From Christensenella sp. UBA5399 (lineage in GTDB: Bacteria > Bacillota > Clostridia > Christensenellales > Christensenellaceae), in the NCBI GenBank assembly GCA_002407725.1, contig DHOD01000092.1, forward strand, positions 1-21,376: a stretch of DNA of 21,376 nt, read 5' to 3'. The notes beneath the pieces were generated by a model. The model searched no databases and was not told the origin of the DNA. It worked only from the letters and a program-made list of their open reading frames with translations. Positions 1 to 7,157 of the stretch are shown piece after piece. The number at the start of each line of letters is the position of its first letter. Positions within the stretch are counted from its first letter, which is position 1. Both the position numbers and the translations under genes were made by a program.

Positions 1-76
1 TCAATAGAAATGTCGTTTTTAGACTTTTCTATTTGGGATCTAGTATTATGCTTGCTTGCAAAGGGAAACTGCGAAA

Positions 77-106
77 TGTAAACCAAAATAAAATTTATGG
101 TTTACA
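77..106 (+). promoter_or_regulatory. BirA-type biotin operator upstream of bioY
   Basis: A perfect inverted repeat TGTAAACC (77-84) and GGTTTACA (99-106) is separated by 14 A/T-rich bases. This matches the known BirA operator form in Firmicutes (TTGTAAACC, 14-16 bases, GGTTTACAA). It lies about 70 bases upstream of bioY, and its right half-site contains the likely -35 hexamer. The inference is that biotinyl-BirA repressor binds here and blocks bioY transcription when biotin is plentiful. Confidence 0.85.
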
Positions 107-129
107 AATGGATTTTGTTATGCTATCAT
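101..129 (+). promoter_or_regulatory. Sigma-A promoter of bioY
   Basis: TTTACA (101-106) and TATCAT (124-129) are separated by exactly 17 bases. The -35 hexamer is part of the right arm of the BirA operator, so repressor and RNA polymerase would compete for it. Transcription would start near 136, leaving a leader of about 40 bases before bioY. Confidence 0.65.
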
Positions 130-175
130 CGTTTTTGGTTCATGCTCCAAATTCCCAAAAGCAAGGAGAGCAGAA

Positions 176-763
176 GTGACGGCAAAATCAACAGGAAAAA
201 TGAATGTGCGGAATATGGCATTATGCGCGCTGTTTGCTGCCCTGATAGCGGTGGGCGCGTTTATACGGATCCCGATGGGGGCACTGGCGTTCTCGATGCA
301 GACGATGTTTGTATCGTTGGCGGGCATGCTGCTGGGCAAGCGCTTGAGCGTGGTGGCGGTGGCGGTTTATGTGGCACTGGGGCTGATAGGCCTGCCGATA
401 TTCTCCAAGGGATATGGCGGGCCCGGCTATGTGCTGGAGCCGTCGTTTGGTTTTCTGATCGGGTTCTTCCTCTATGCCTGGATGACTGCGTATTTCACGG
501 CGAAAATTGAAAAGCCCAATATGAAAAGTCTGCTACTGGCACAGCTGCCGGGGTTGTTTTTGATGTATGCGGTGGCGTTGCCGTATTTCTACCTGATCTC
601 CAACCTGTATCTGGACAATGGGATGGGGGTGGATGTGCTGATGACGACATGCTTCCTGTGGATGATGCCCGGAGAGGCGGCAAAGTGCCTGCTGGCGGCT
701 TGGCTGGGAAAGCGGCTGGTGCCGCTGTTCAGACGCAAGAAGGTTTTGCCGTCAGCGACCTAG
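176..763 (+). CDS. bioY: BioY, substrate-binding (S) subunit of an ECF biotin transporter
   Basis: A 195-residue, highly hydrophobic protein of normal BioY length with about six membrane segments. The loop GYGGPGYVLEPSFGF (about residues 81-95) is the typical BioY signature. BioY binds biotin in the membrane and works with the shared energizing module EcfA/EcfA'/EcfT, which is not in this window. The start is GTG at 176, chosen because AAGGAG (163-168) lies 7 bases upstream; an in-frame ATG at 200 lacks such a site. The gene stands alone, ending in TAG, with no biotin biosynthesis genes beside it. The BirA-type operator upstream independently supports the assignment, and regulation by biotin is expected. 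Confidence 0.93.
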   Translation: MTAKSTGKMNVRNMALCALFAALIAVGAFIRIPMGALAFSMQTMFVSLAGMLLGKRLSVVAVAVYVALGLIGLPIFSKGYGGPGYVLEPSFGFLIGFFLYAWMTAYFTAKIEKPNMKSLLLAQLPGLFLMYAVALPYFYLISNLYLDNGMGVDVLMTTCFLWMMPGEAAKCLLAAWLGKRLVPLFRRKKVLPSAT

Positions 764-778
764 AGCTTATAGTTCTAA

Positions 779-802
779 GAATGCCCCAAGAATAGGGTGT
801 TC
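779..802 (+). other. Weak hairpin after bioY
   Basis: GAATGCCC (779-786) can pair with GGGTGTTC (795-802) using two G-T wobbles, with an 8-base loop. It lies 15 bases after the bioY stop, where a terminator is expected, but no T-run follows. It is either a weak terminator or nothing. Confidence 0.25.
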
Positions 803-830
803 CTATCAACTACTGTGTTTCTATAACGGA

Positions 831-946
831 ACCAATAAGCGTATCCTTACATAAAATATATTCAAAACGTTTATTGGTGCAGCATGCAGCATTCCTTATT
901 GTGCATATGTTAAATCAAAATGCTGTAAAAGATCAAAAAATCTTTT
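831..946. repeat. Intergenic three-stem repeat element, copy A
   Basis: Three consecutive hairpins. Stem I is ACCAATAAGCG (831-841) with CGTTTATTGGT (868-878), 11 pairs including one G-T. Stem II is TGCAGCATT (885-893) with AATGCTGTA (919-927), 9 pairs with one G-T wobble. Stem III is AAAAGAT (927-933) with ATCTTTT (940-946). The 5' arm of stem II is preceded by a direct repeat of TGCAGCA (878-884 and 885-891). Stem II and its flanks recur near 17087, 19179 and 19269. The element lies between the converging bioY and metY units, in no plausible reading frame. Confidence 0.6.
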
Positions 947-976
947 TTCTCAAAGAAATGACCAAACGGGAATTGA

Positions 977-1241
977 AAGGGGCAGAGCCCCTTCGCGGTT
1001 TGAAGGAATGCGAAACGACCACTGCCAGTGGCAGGCGTACGGGAGTACAGCGAAGCGCGCCCCGTAGAGGTAATAAGGGCTTGCCCCTTAAGTCGGCGAA
1101 GCCGAAACCAATATAATCTGCCGGACGCTGTGAGCATGAGGTGAGCCAACCACGGGCGCAGCGAGCCCACAAGGTGAATCCCACCGGAGGTGGGAGAGAA
1201 GGTGCCCTGGGGCATGACGAATGTGTGCAAAGCTGCACATT
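977..1241. repeat. Array of short GC-rich hairpins
   Basis: At least eight short dyads sit almost end to end. They are GGGGC-AGA-GCCCC (within 977-993), CTGCC-AGT-GGCAG (1022-1034), GTAC-GGGA-GTAC (1037-1048), GCGAAGC (1050-1056), GGGC-TT-GCCC (1077-1086), TCGGC-GAA-GCCGA (1093-1105), GGGC/GCCC (1154-1168), CCCACC-GGA-GGTGGG (1180-1194), GTGCC/GGCAT (within 1202-1215) and AATGTG/CACATT (1220-1241). Most loops are purine triplets. The stretch is GC-rich inside an AT-rich gap. Open frames of about 100 codons run in more than one phase here, which suggests stop-poor non-coding sequence and not a gene. Its function is not recognised; it is probably an interspersed repeat or structured RNA. Confidence 0.55.
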
Positions 1242-1324
1242 GACCCAAAAGAAATACCCGTGAGATACAAAGATTTAATCAATAGAACATTATAACTTGA
1301 GGATAACGATCCTCCTGCGTTACA

Positions 1325-1365
1325 TAAAAATGCAAAGGGCAGGAAAGCAAATTACTTTCCTGCCC
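1325..1365 (-). terminator. Intrinsic terminator of the thrS-lipoprotein-metY unit
   Basis: GGGCAGGAAAG (1337-1347) and CTTTCCTGCCC (1355-1365) form a perfect 11-bp stem with a 7-base loop. On the minus strand the stem is followed by TTTGCATTTTTATG. It lies about 32 bases after the metY stop. Confidence 0.88.
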
Positions 1366-1396
1366 ACATTGACAATCACAGGGAGGGGTCGTGCAC

Positions 1397-2665
1397 TTAT
1401 ATTTTTGCCAGCGCCTGTTCCAGGTCGGCAATGATGTCGTCCACGTTCTCGATCCCCACCGAGAGGCGGATCAGGTCGGGCGTGATGCCCGCCTCCAACA
1501 GCTGCGAGTCGGTCAACTGGCGGTGTGTCGCGCTTGCGGGGTGCAGCACACAGGTGCGCACCATTGCCACATGCACCACAAGCTGTGCCAGTTTCAGGCT
1601 GTCCTGCAGTGTGACCGCGGCCTGCCGCCCGCCCTTGGGGCAGAACGATATCACGCCGCTCGCACCCTTTGGCAGGTATTTTTGCGCGCGCTCATAGTAA
1701 AGGTCGCTTTTGAGCCCGGGATAGCTGATGCTTTTGACCTTGCTGTGTTGCTGCAAATATTCCGCAACCTTAAGGGCGTTGTCGCAGTGCCGCTCGATGC
1801 GGAGCGCAAGCGTCTCCAGTCCCAGGTTGATCAGGAAGGCGGCTTCTGCCGTGGGGGCCATGCCCATGTCCCTCATTACCTGTACGCGCGCTTTGGTGAT
1901 GTATGCCGCTTTGCCAAAATCCTTGGTGTACACAACGCCGTGGTACGAATCGTCCGGCTGGGTCAGCCCGGGAAATTTATCACTTGCGGCCCAGTCAAAG
2001 TTGCCGGAATCCACAATGACGCCGCCCACCTGCACGGCATGCCCGTCCATATACTTGGTGGTGGAGTGGAGCACGATATCCGCGCCGTATTCGAACGGGC
2101 GGCACAGCACTGGTGTTGCAAACGTGTTGTCGATGATAAAAGGCAGCCCGTTTTTGTGTGCGATATTGGCAAACTTCTCAATGTCGAGCACGCTGATTGC
2201 CGGGTTGGCGATCGTCTCGCCAAAGATGGCTTTGGTGTTGGGGCGTATCTGCGCCTGGATCTCATCTTCGCCGGCCTCCGGATCGACAAACGTAAACTCG
2301 ATGCCCAGCTTACGCAGTGAGACATTGAACAGGTTGAACGTTCCGCCGTAAATGGTGGATGTGCTGACCACATGGTCGCCGTTGCCGGCGATATTGACGA
2401 TGGCGGCCATGGTTGCCGCCTGGCCCGCGGATGTGATCATAGCGCCTACGCCGCCCTCAAGGTCCGCAATCTTCTCCTCCACATAGCCGACCGTCGGGTT
2501 GGCAAGGCGGGTGTAGAAGTAGCCGGATTCCTTCAGGTCAAACAGCGCCTGGATGTGCTCTGTCGAATCGTATTTATAAGTTGTCGCCTGGTATATAGGC
2601 AGTGCGTCCGGTTGGCCGTTCTGGGCCTGATACCCCGAATGCACGCATTTTGTTTCTATTTTCAT
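1397..2665 (-). CDS. metY: O-acetylhomoserine sulfhydrylase / aminocarboxypropyltransferase (MetY type)
   Basis: A 422-residue PLP enzyme of the Cys/Met metabolism family. It joins O-acetylhomoserine with sulfide (or methanethiol) to give homocysteine (or methionine) in the cytoplasm. The PLP lysine is K204 in LHSTTKYMDGHA. Also present are the FYTRLANPT substrate loop near 50-57, the GAMITSAGQAA cofactor-phosphate region (about 74-84) and the IIDNTFATP cofactor-ring segment (about 177-185). Length is normal for MetY, and longer than the CGS/MetB group (about 380). The start is ATG at 2665 because AAGGAG (2676-2681) lies 10 bases upstream; an in-frame TTG at 2674 is only 1 base from it. The gene is last in a unit after thrS and a small lipoprotein gene, 14 bases downstream of the latter. 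There is no separate promoter or SAM riboswitch in that gap. Cystathionine gamma-synthase-like activity cannot be excluded. Confidence 0.92.
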   Translation of the reverse strand: MKIETKCVHSGYQAQNGQPDALPIYQATTYKYDSTEHIQALFDLKESGYFYTRLANPTVGYVEEKIADLEGGVGAMITSAGQAATMAAIVNIAGNGDHVVSTSTIYGGTFNLFNVSLRKLGIEFTFVDPEAGEDEIQAQIRPNTKAIFGETIANPAISVLDIEKFANIAHKNGLPFIIDNTFATPVLCRPFEYGADIVLHSTTKYMDGHAVQVGGVIVDSGNFDWAASDKFPGLTQPDDSYHGVVYTKDFGKAAYITKARVQVMRDMGMAPTAEAAFLINLGLETLALRIERHCDNALKVAEYLQQHSKVKSISYPGLKSDLYYERAQKYLPKGASGVISFCPKGGRQAAVTLQDSLKLAQLVVHVAMVRTCVLHPASATHRQLTDSQLLEAGITPDLIRLSVGIENVDDIIADLEQALAKI

Positions 2666-2679
2666 TTGTCTCAATCTCC

Positions 2680-3120
2680 TTATACTATAGTTCCTTCTTC
2701 CACAGAATATTTGAGTACCGTATGGTCTGTGGAATTGTGTAGAATATCTACGAGTATCAGTTTACCGTCCTGCACCGATTGCTTTGCCAGTTGGAGTGTC
2801 TTTTCCGCTCCGTTGATAATCGTGTCCTTGATCTGTACAAAGCCTTCGCCGGTCAGCGCATCGATATATTGTGCGATTTCATCGTCCGATATCATGCGCG
2901 CTTCATACGTCAGATTTTTATAGGGGACTCCGTTCACCGTGCCGGCACGCGTGCCGGTAATTTTCTTTTCACCAATGACAGGGAAAACAGAAACGATGTT
3001 ATCCTGTCCAACCTCCACGGTAGCGGCGTCCGAAGCCTGACATGCTATGAGAAGCACCAGCGAAATAACCAATGCAAGACATAACATAATCATTTTTCTG
3101 TTATACCTGGGTTTTTTCAT
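2680..3120 (-). CDS. Small predicted lipoprotein of unknown function
   Basis: A 146-residue protein with a basic N terminus, a hydrophobic segment (about residues 9-26) and a lipobox LIAC with Cys27, so a lipid-anchored exported protein is predicted. The mature part, about 120 residues, is polar with alternating beta-like stretches; no domain is recognised. It begins 26 bases after the thrS stop and ends 14 bases before metY, so it is probably co-transcribed with both. Upstream of the ATG a moderate site GGCAGG is visible. The surrounding genes do not suggest a role in threonyl-tRNA or methionine metabolism, so co-transcription may be incidental. What is seen is the signal and lipobox; the function is unknown. 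Confidence 0.8.
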   Translation of the reverse strand: MKKPRYNRKMIMLCLALVISLVLLIACQASDAATVEVGQDNIVSVFPVIGEKKITGTRAGTVNGVPYKNLTYEARMISDDEIAQYIDALTGEGFVQIKDTIINGAEKTLQLAKQSVQDGKLILVDILHNSTDHTVLKYSVEEGTIV

Positions 3121-3146
3121 ATATGACCTGCCTTTACCAGTAGAAT

Positions 3147-5099
3147 TTAAAATATTTCTTTGTTTTCTATCTGGTCAAGGCACATTCGCATGAATTCTTC
3201 CTGGCTGACAGAGCCGATGTCGCCTTCGCCGCGTTTGCGGATGGAGAAAGTCCCGTCGGCCAATTCTTTTTCGCCCGCAATCAGCATATAGGGGATTCGC
3301 TCGTTGCGTGCTTCGCGGATTTTGTAACCGATTTTCTCCTGCCGGTTGTCCACGGTGACGCGGATATTGGCGGCCTTCAGCTTTTGCGCGAAATCATGGC
3401 AATATTGCTCGGCCTGGTCGGTGATGTTCATCAGGCGAACCTGTTCGCTCATCATCCAAATCGGCAGCGCGCCGTTGTATTTTTCAATCAGCATGGCAAG
3501 CGTTCGCTCGTAACAGCCGATGGACGAGCGGTGGATAATGAGCGGCCGTTTTTTCTGCCCGTCGCTGTCCACATACGTCATGTCAAACCGCTCGGCCAGC
3601 GCAAAGTCCACCTGTATGGTAAACAGCGTGTCCTCCTTGCCAAACACGTTCCGAAACTGGATATCCAGCTTGGGGCCGTAAAAGGCCGCTTCGCCGTCCG
3701 CCTCCACATAATCGAGGCCTACGTGGTCGAGTATTTTCTTCATGGCGCCCTGAGAGGTTTCCCAGTCTTCCTTGCTGCCGATGTACTTCTCCGTGTCGTT
3801 TTCATCCCACTTGGAGAATCGGTAGCTGATGTCGTTCTCAATGCCAAGGCACCGCATCACATACTTGATCAGGTCGATCACGTCTTCAAATTCTTTTGCC
3901 AATTGCTGTGGCATACAGATGATATGCCCTTCCGAAAGCGTAAACTGCCGGATGCGGATCAGCCCGTGCATCTCGCCGGACGCCTCGTTGCGGAACAATG
4001 TGGATGTCTCGTTGTAACGCACGGGCAGGTCGCGGTACGAATGATGGCTGGCGTTGTATATCTCGTACTGGAACGGGCAGGTCATGGGCCGCAGCGCAAT
4101 GATCTCCTCATTTTCGATCGGTTCGCCGTCCTTGCCCTCGCCCATGATAAACATGCCGTCATGGTAATGGTCCCAATGGCCGGATACCATAAACAGGTTT
4201 TTTTTGGACATGTACGGCGTTTTGGTCAGTTGGTAACCGCGCCGCTCCTCCTCATCCTCGATAAAGCGCTGCAGTACCTGCATGGTTTTTGCGCCTTTGG
4301 GCATGATCAGGGGCAGGCCCTGCCCCACAAGGGGGCTGGTGGTGAAGTAGCCAAGCTCGCGCCCCAACTTGTTGTGGTCGCGTTTTTCGGCTTCCGCCAG
4401 TTTTTCCAGGTAGTCGTCCAAATCCTTTTGCTGCAAAAATGCCGTACCGTATATGCGCTGCAGCATTTTGTTTTTTTCGTCGCCGCGCCAGTACGCGCCC
4501 GCTGTCCTGAGTAGCTTGGGAACCTTGACTTTGCCGGTGGAGGGCACATGGGGCCCCGCGCACAGGTCGGTAAAATCGCCCTGCTTATAGAATGTAAGTT
4601 CCTGCTCCTCGGGGATATCGCCAATAAGCTCCAGCTTGTACGTCTCGCCCGCGGCCTCCATCCGGTCAAGCGCGTCATCCAAATTGATGACGCTGCGTTC
4701 AACAGGGATGTTCTCCGCGATAATCTTCTTCATTTCTTTTTCTATTTTCGCGAGGTCTTCGTTGGTGAAGGGTACCTCGGTGTCAAAGTCATAATAAAAC
4801 CCGTTGTCGGTTGCGGGCCCAATGGCAAGCTTGGCGTCTGGGAAAAGCCGCTTGACGGCCTGCGCCAGCACATGGGAACCTGTATGCCAGAGTGCTTTTT
4901 TGCCCTCGGGGTCGTCAAATGTCAGTATTTCGACCTTTGCGTCTTCGGTGATGGGCATGGTGAGATCGGTGGTCGTGCCGTTGACCTTCATTGCGAGGGC
5001 CTGCTTGGCAAGCTTTTGACCGAGAGACTGCGCAATGTCCAGTCCTGTTGACCCGTTAGGATATTCACGTACCGTTCCGTCTGCTAAAGTAATTTTCAT
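3147..5099 (-). CDS. thrS: Threonine-tRNA ligase
   Basis: A 650-residue class II aminoacyl-tRNA synthetase that charges tRNA-Thr. The order is an N-terminal TGS domain (about 1-62), an editing domain with H72, H76, C180 and H184, a catalytic core, and a C-terminal anticodon-binding domain (about 545-640). The three catalytic zinc ligands are C341 (RPMTCPFQYEI), H392 (SEGHIIC) and H523 (IIHRSSIG). Motif 2 reads FRNEASGEMHGLIRIRQF. This is a variant I associate with gut Clostridia; the Bacillus and E. coli forms differ. The start is ATG at 5099 with AAGGTGAG about 8 bases upstream and a good N-terminal match; an earlier in-frame ATG at 5147 lies inside the leader. It is first gene of a unit with the lipoprotein and metY genes, read from a TTGACA promoter at 5198-5226. 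There is no T-box. Confidence 0.97.
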   Translation of the reverse strand: MKITLADGTVREYPNGSTGLDIAQSLGQKLAKQALAMKVNGTTTDLTMPITEDAKVEILTFDDPEGKKALWHTGSHVLAQAVKRLFPDAKLAIGPATDNGFYYDFDTEVPFTNEDLAKIEKEMKKIIAENIPVERSVINLDDALDRMEAAGETYKLELIGDIPEEQELTFYKQGDFTDLCAGPHVPSTGKVKVPKLLRTAGAYWRGDEKNKMLQRIYGTAFLQQKDLDDYLEKLAEAEKRDHNKLGRELGYFTTSPLVGQGLPLIMPKGAKTMQVLQRFIEDEEERRGYQLTKTPYMSKKNLFMVSGHWDHYHDGMFIMGEGKDGEPIENEEIIALRPMTCPFQYEIYNASHHSYRDLPVRYNETSTLFRNEASGEMHGLIRIRQFTLSEGHIICMPQQLAKEFEDVIDLIKYVMRCLGIENDISYRFSKWDENDTEKYIGSKEDWETSQGAMKKILDHVGLDYVEADGEAAFYGPKLDIQFRNVFGKEDTLFTIQVDFALAERFDMTYVDSDGQKKRPLIIHRSSIGCYERTLAMLIEKYNGALPIWMMSEQVRLMNITDQAEQYCHDFAQKLKAANIRVTVDNRQEKIGYKIREARNERIPYMLIAGEKELADGTFSIRKRGEGDIGSVSQEEFMRMCLDQIENKEIF

Positions 5100-5123
5100 A
5101 GATCTCACCTTCCCTAATAATTG

Positions 5124-5185
5124 ATACGCCGTTCCGGTTAAAAACATGCGGTGCTTTTCATCCGCGTCTGTGATGCGGGGCGTAT
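5124..5185 (-). promoter_or_regulatory. Folded leader of thrS
   Basis: With transcription starting near 5191, the thrS leader is about 92 bases. ATACGCC (5124-5130) pairs with GGCGTAT (5179-5185), closing a domain. Inside it a central GCGG can pair either with an upstream CCGC or with a downstream CCGC; the latter is followed by GTTTTT on the minus strand. T-box hallmarks (AGGGTGG-type antiterminator) are absent. Whether this is an attenuator or an autoregulatory operator is inference. Confidence 0.4.
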
Positions 5186-5197
5186 TATTGATATTTA

Positions 5198-5226
5198 ATC
5201 ATACGCTCATTGGGCATTGATGTCAA
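5198..5226 (-). promoter_or_regulatory. Sigma-A promoter of thrS
   Basis: On the minus strand, consensus TTGACA (5226-5221) and TATGAT (5203-5198) are separated by exactly 17 bases. The predicted start is near 5191, about 92 bases before the thrS ATG. It is one of the best promoter matches in the window. Confidence 0.82.
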
Positions 5227-5316
5227 TTGCAACAGCCCGCTTGCGTATACATTTTGTATCGTGAGAAAGCAAGCGCGGCCAAAGTGTGCCGCTGTATAAT
5301 TTTGACACTGAAAGAG

Positions 5317-5346
5317 TGGACACCGCAGGGAAGTACAGTATATAAT
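5317..5346 (+). promoter_or_regulatory. Sigma-A promoter of the dehydrogenase-lactonase pair
   Basis: TGGACA (5317-5322) and TATAAT (5341-5346) are spaced by 18 bases, giving a start near 5353 and a leader of about 40 bases. CACT/AGTG half-sites (5306-5318) flank the -35 region and could be an operator, but this is weak. Confidence 0.6.
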
Positions 5347-5394
5347 GAGGACAGATTCCGTTCACAAACAATACCAGAGAAGGGGACAAATACT

Positions 5395-6159
5395 ATGGAA
5401 CTCAAGGATAAATCTATACTGATCATTGGCGGTACAAAGGGTGTTGGCCGGGGTGTTGGCGAACAATGCGCGATAGAGGGTGCGAAGGTAGTGATCAGCG
5501 GGCGCGATATAGACGCTGCGGATGAGATTGCGGCAGCAGTTGCGGGCAAGGCGCTGCATAAGCCGGAATTTGTGCAGGCGGACGTCAGGAATATTGAGGA
5601 TATCCGTAATGTTGTGCGGAGGACGGAGGAACTGAACGGAAGGATAGACGGGTTTGTGTATTATGCCGGCATCCTGCCGGTGGCATATATATGGGAAACG
5701 GACGAGAAACAGTTTGACGATGTTTTTGACATCAATGTGAAAGGGGCGTTTTTTGCCTGCGGCATGGTGCTGGAATCGATGAAGAAAACGGGCGGCGGAT
5801 CGATCGTGCTGACCGGGTCGGCGCACGCGTACGGCGGGGAAGAGGACAGGGGCGTGTACGCCGTATCCAAAGGCGCGCTGTTGACATTGATGAAGCATCT
5901 TTCCAAAAATTTTACAAAGTATAATGTCCGCACCAACTGGGTGACGATGGGCTGGGTTGCGACACCGGGCGAGCTTGCTATGCGGGCAGGGCAGGGCAGG
6001 GACCTGGCGTGGCTGGAGGAACAGGCCGCAAAGGATACGCCGATTGGGCGGTTGCTGACGGTAGAAGACCACGTGCCGGGGTTCATATACCTGCTGTCCG
6101 ACAAGGCTGGCGTGGTGACGGGAACGGAGTTGAATATTACCGGCGGGGTTTCCGCATAG
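5395..6159 (+). CDS. Short-chain dehydrogenase/reductase (SDR)
   Basis: A 254-residue classical SDR. It has an NAD(P)-binding loop GGTKGVGRG (12-20), YYAGI at the usual NAG position (89-93), N114, catalytic Ser142 (LTGSAHAYG) and Y155-x-x-x-K159 (YAVSK), plus a C-terminal TGTELNITGG motif. Such enzymes oxidise or reduce hydroxyl/keto groups; the substrate cannot be read from sequence. The next gene starts 9 bases later and encodes an SMP-30-type lactonase. This suggests the SDR acts as an aldose 1-dehydrogenase (sugar to sugar lactone) and the neighbour opens the lactone; that pairing is inference. The start is ATG at 5395 with AAGGGG (5380-5385) 9 bases upstream; upstream in-frame codons belong to the promoter region. 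A 3-oxoacyl-ACP reductase-like role is less likely here. Confidence 0.88.
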   Translation: MELKDKSILIIGGTKGVGRGVGEQCAIEGAKVVISGRDIDAADEIAAAVAGKALHKPEFVQADVRNIEDIRNVVRRTEELNGRIDGFVYYAGILPVAYIWETDEKQFDDVFDINVKGAFFACGMVLESMKKTGGGSIVLTGSAHAYGGEEDRGVYAVSKGALLTLMKHLSKNFTKYNVRTNWVTMGWVATPGELAMRAGQGRDLAWLEEQAAKDTPIGRLLTVEDHVPGFIYLLSDKAGVVTGTELNITGGVSA

Positions 6160-6168
6160 GAGGGATAT

Positions 6169-7056
6169 ATGGGGCGCGAAGCAGAGTTGTTTTTAAAAAT
6201 GGATTGCCAGATTGGTGAAACGCCCATATGGGATGCCGCTGCAGGGAAGTTCTATTTTATTGATATATTAAGCAGCCGCATCCATGTCTATGAGCAGGCG
6301 ACAGGGGATGTTGCGACAATCGATACAGGGCAGCACATCGGGTGTATCGCCTTACGTGAAAAGGGCGGCTTGATTGCAGGGCTGGTGGATGGCATTTATT
6401 ATGTAGACACCATGACGGGCAAGCTTGATTTCATAACAAACCCTGAAAAAGACATTGAGAACAACCGGTTTAACGATGGAAAATGCGACCCGGCAGGCAG
6501 GTTTTGGGTTGGGTCGATGTCGCGCACGCTGGACAGCGGGGCGGGCGACAGCACCCCACGGGGCGCGTTATACTGCATGTATGCGGATGGACACATGGAG
6601 AAGAAGGTGGACCGGGTAGCCATATCCAATGGATTGGCATGGAACAGCAGGCAGGATACTATGTACTATATCGATTCTCCTACCAAAAAAGTTGTTGCGT
6701 TTGATTATGATGTACATACTGCGGATATAACAAACCGGCGGACGGTGTTTGATTTTGCCGGGTATGATGGGATTCCCGACGGGATGTGTATCGATACGAA
6801 CGATAATCTCTGGATCGCTTTTTTTGGAGGAGGCGTGATCCGGTACTGCGATCCCGAAAAAGGAGCAGTGCTGGATGAGGTGGCCGTGCCCGCGACAAAG
6901 GTGGCGTGTGCTGTGTTTGGCGGGGATTGTTATGACGAGCTTTACATCACGACAGGCGCAATTGAAACGGATATGGAAAAATATCCGGACGCGGGAAGTG
7001 TGTTCAGGGTAAGGCCAGATGTAGGCGGAACCGCGCCATGGAAGTTTAAAGGCTGA
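6169..7056 (+). CDS. SMP-30/regucalcin-family lactonase (gluconolactonase-like)
   Basis: A 295-residue six-bladed beta-propeller of the SMP-30/gluconolactonase/LRE family, which hydrolyses sugar lactones using one divalent metal ion. The metal ligands known from regucalcin are at E17 (GETPIWD), N154 (ISNGLAW) and D204 (GIPDGMCID). The RFNDGKCDPAGRFWVGSM block (about 100-117) is the family's most conserved segment. The ATG lies 9 bases after the SDR stop, and GGAGG begins right at that stop, so the two genes are translationally close and co-transcribed. Together they could convert an aldose to its aldonate. No kinase, dehydratase or transporter for the acid is nearby. The cytoplasmic location is inferred from lack of a signal peptide. 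The length and motif set are complete. Confidence 0.92.
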   Translation: MGREAELFLKMDCQIGETPIWDAAAGKFYFIDILSSRIHVYEQATGDVATIDTGQHIGCIALREKGGLIAGLVDGIYYVDTMTGKLDFITNPEKDIENNRFNDGKCDPAGRFWVGSMSRTLDSGAGDSTPRGALYCMYADGHMEKKVDRVAISNGLAWNSRQDTMYYIDSPTKKVVAFDYDVHTADITNRRTVFDFAGYDGIPDGMCIDTNDNLWIAFFGGGVIRYCDPEKGAVLDEVAVPATKVACAVFGGDCYDELYITTGAIETDMEKYPDAGSVFRVRPDVGGTAPWKFKG

Positions 7057-7157
7057 ATATAAAACTTGAAAAAATAAAGATTTGATTGTACAATAACACT
7101 GCTGCCTTGGCTGGCATAAAAAGTGTAGTTTATTAATTGACAACGCAAACATGATAT

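Noticed and set aside
831..946. Integron attC site
   Set aside because: The arms do not contain the RYYYAAC/GTTRRRY core sites, and no integrase or cassette array is present.
910..1248. Long minus-strand open frames of about 100 codons
   Set aside because: They occur in more than one phase over a hairpin-dense GC-rich stretch, have no ribosome binding site and match no family I know. They are best explained by stop-poor non-coding sequence.
2666..2679. SAM riboswitch before metY
   Set aside because: The gap to the upstream gene is only 14 bases, too short for any riboswitch.
5262..5300. A fifth copy of the repeat stem (GCAAGC...GCCGCTGTA) before the dehydrogenase
   Set aside because: Only the 3' arm matches well. 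The TGCAGC arm and flanking hairpins are missing, so it may be coincidence.
5302..5346. TTGACA at 5302-5307 as -35 of the dehydrogenase promoter
   Set aside because: It is 33 bases from the TATAAT at 5341. TGGACA at 5317 with an 18-base spacer fits better.
5100..5394. T-box or other known riboswitch before thrS
   Set aside because: The conserved T-box antiterminator and specifier-loop features are absent on the minus strand; only simple stems are seen.
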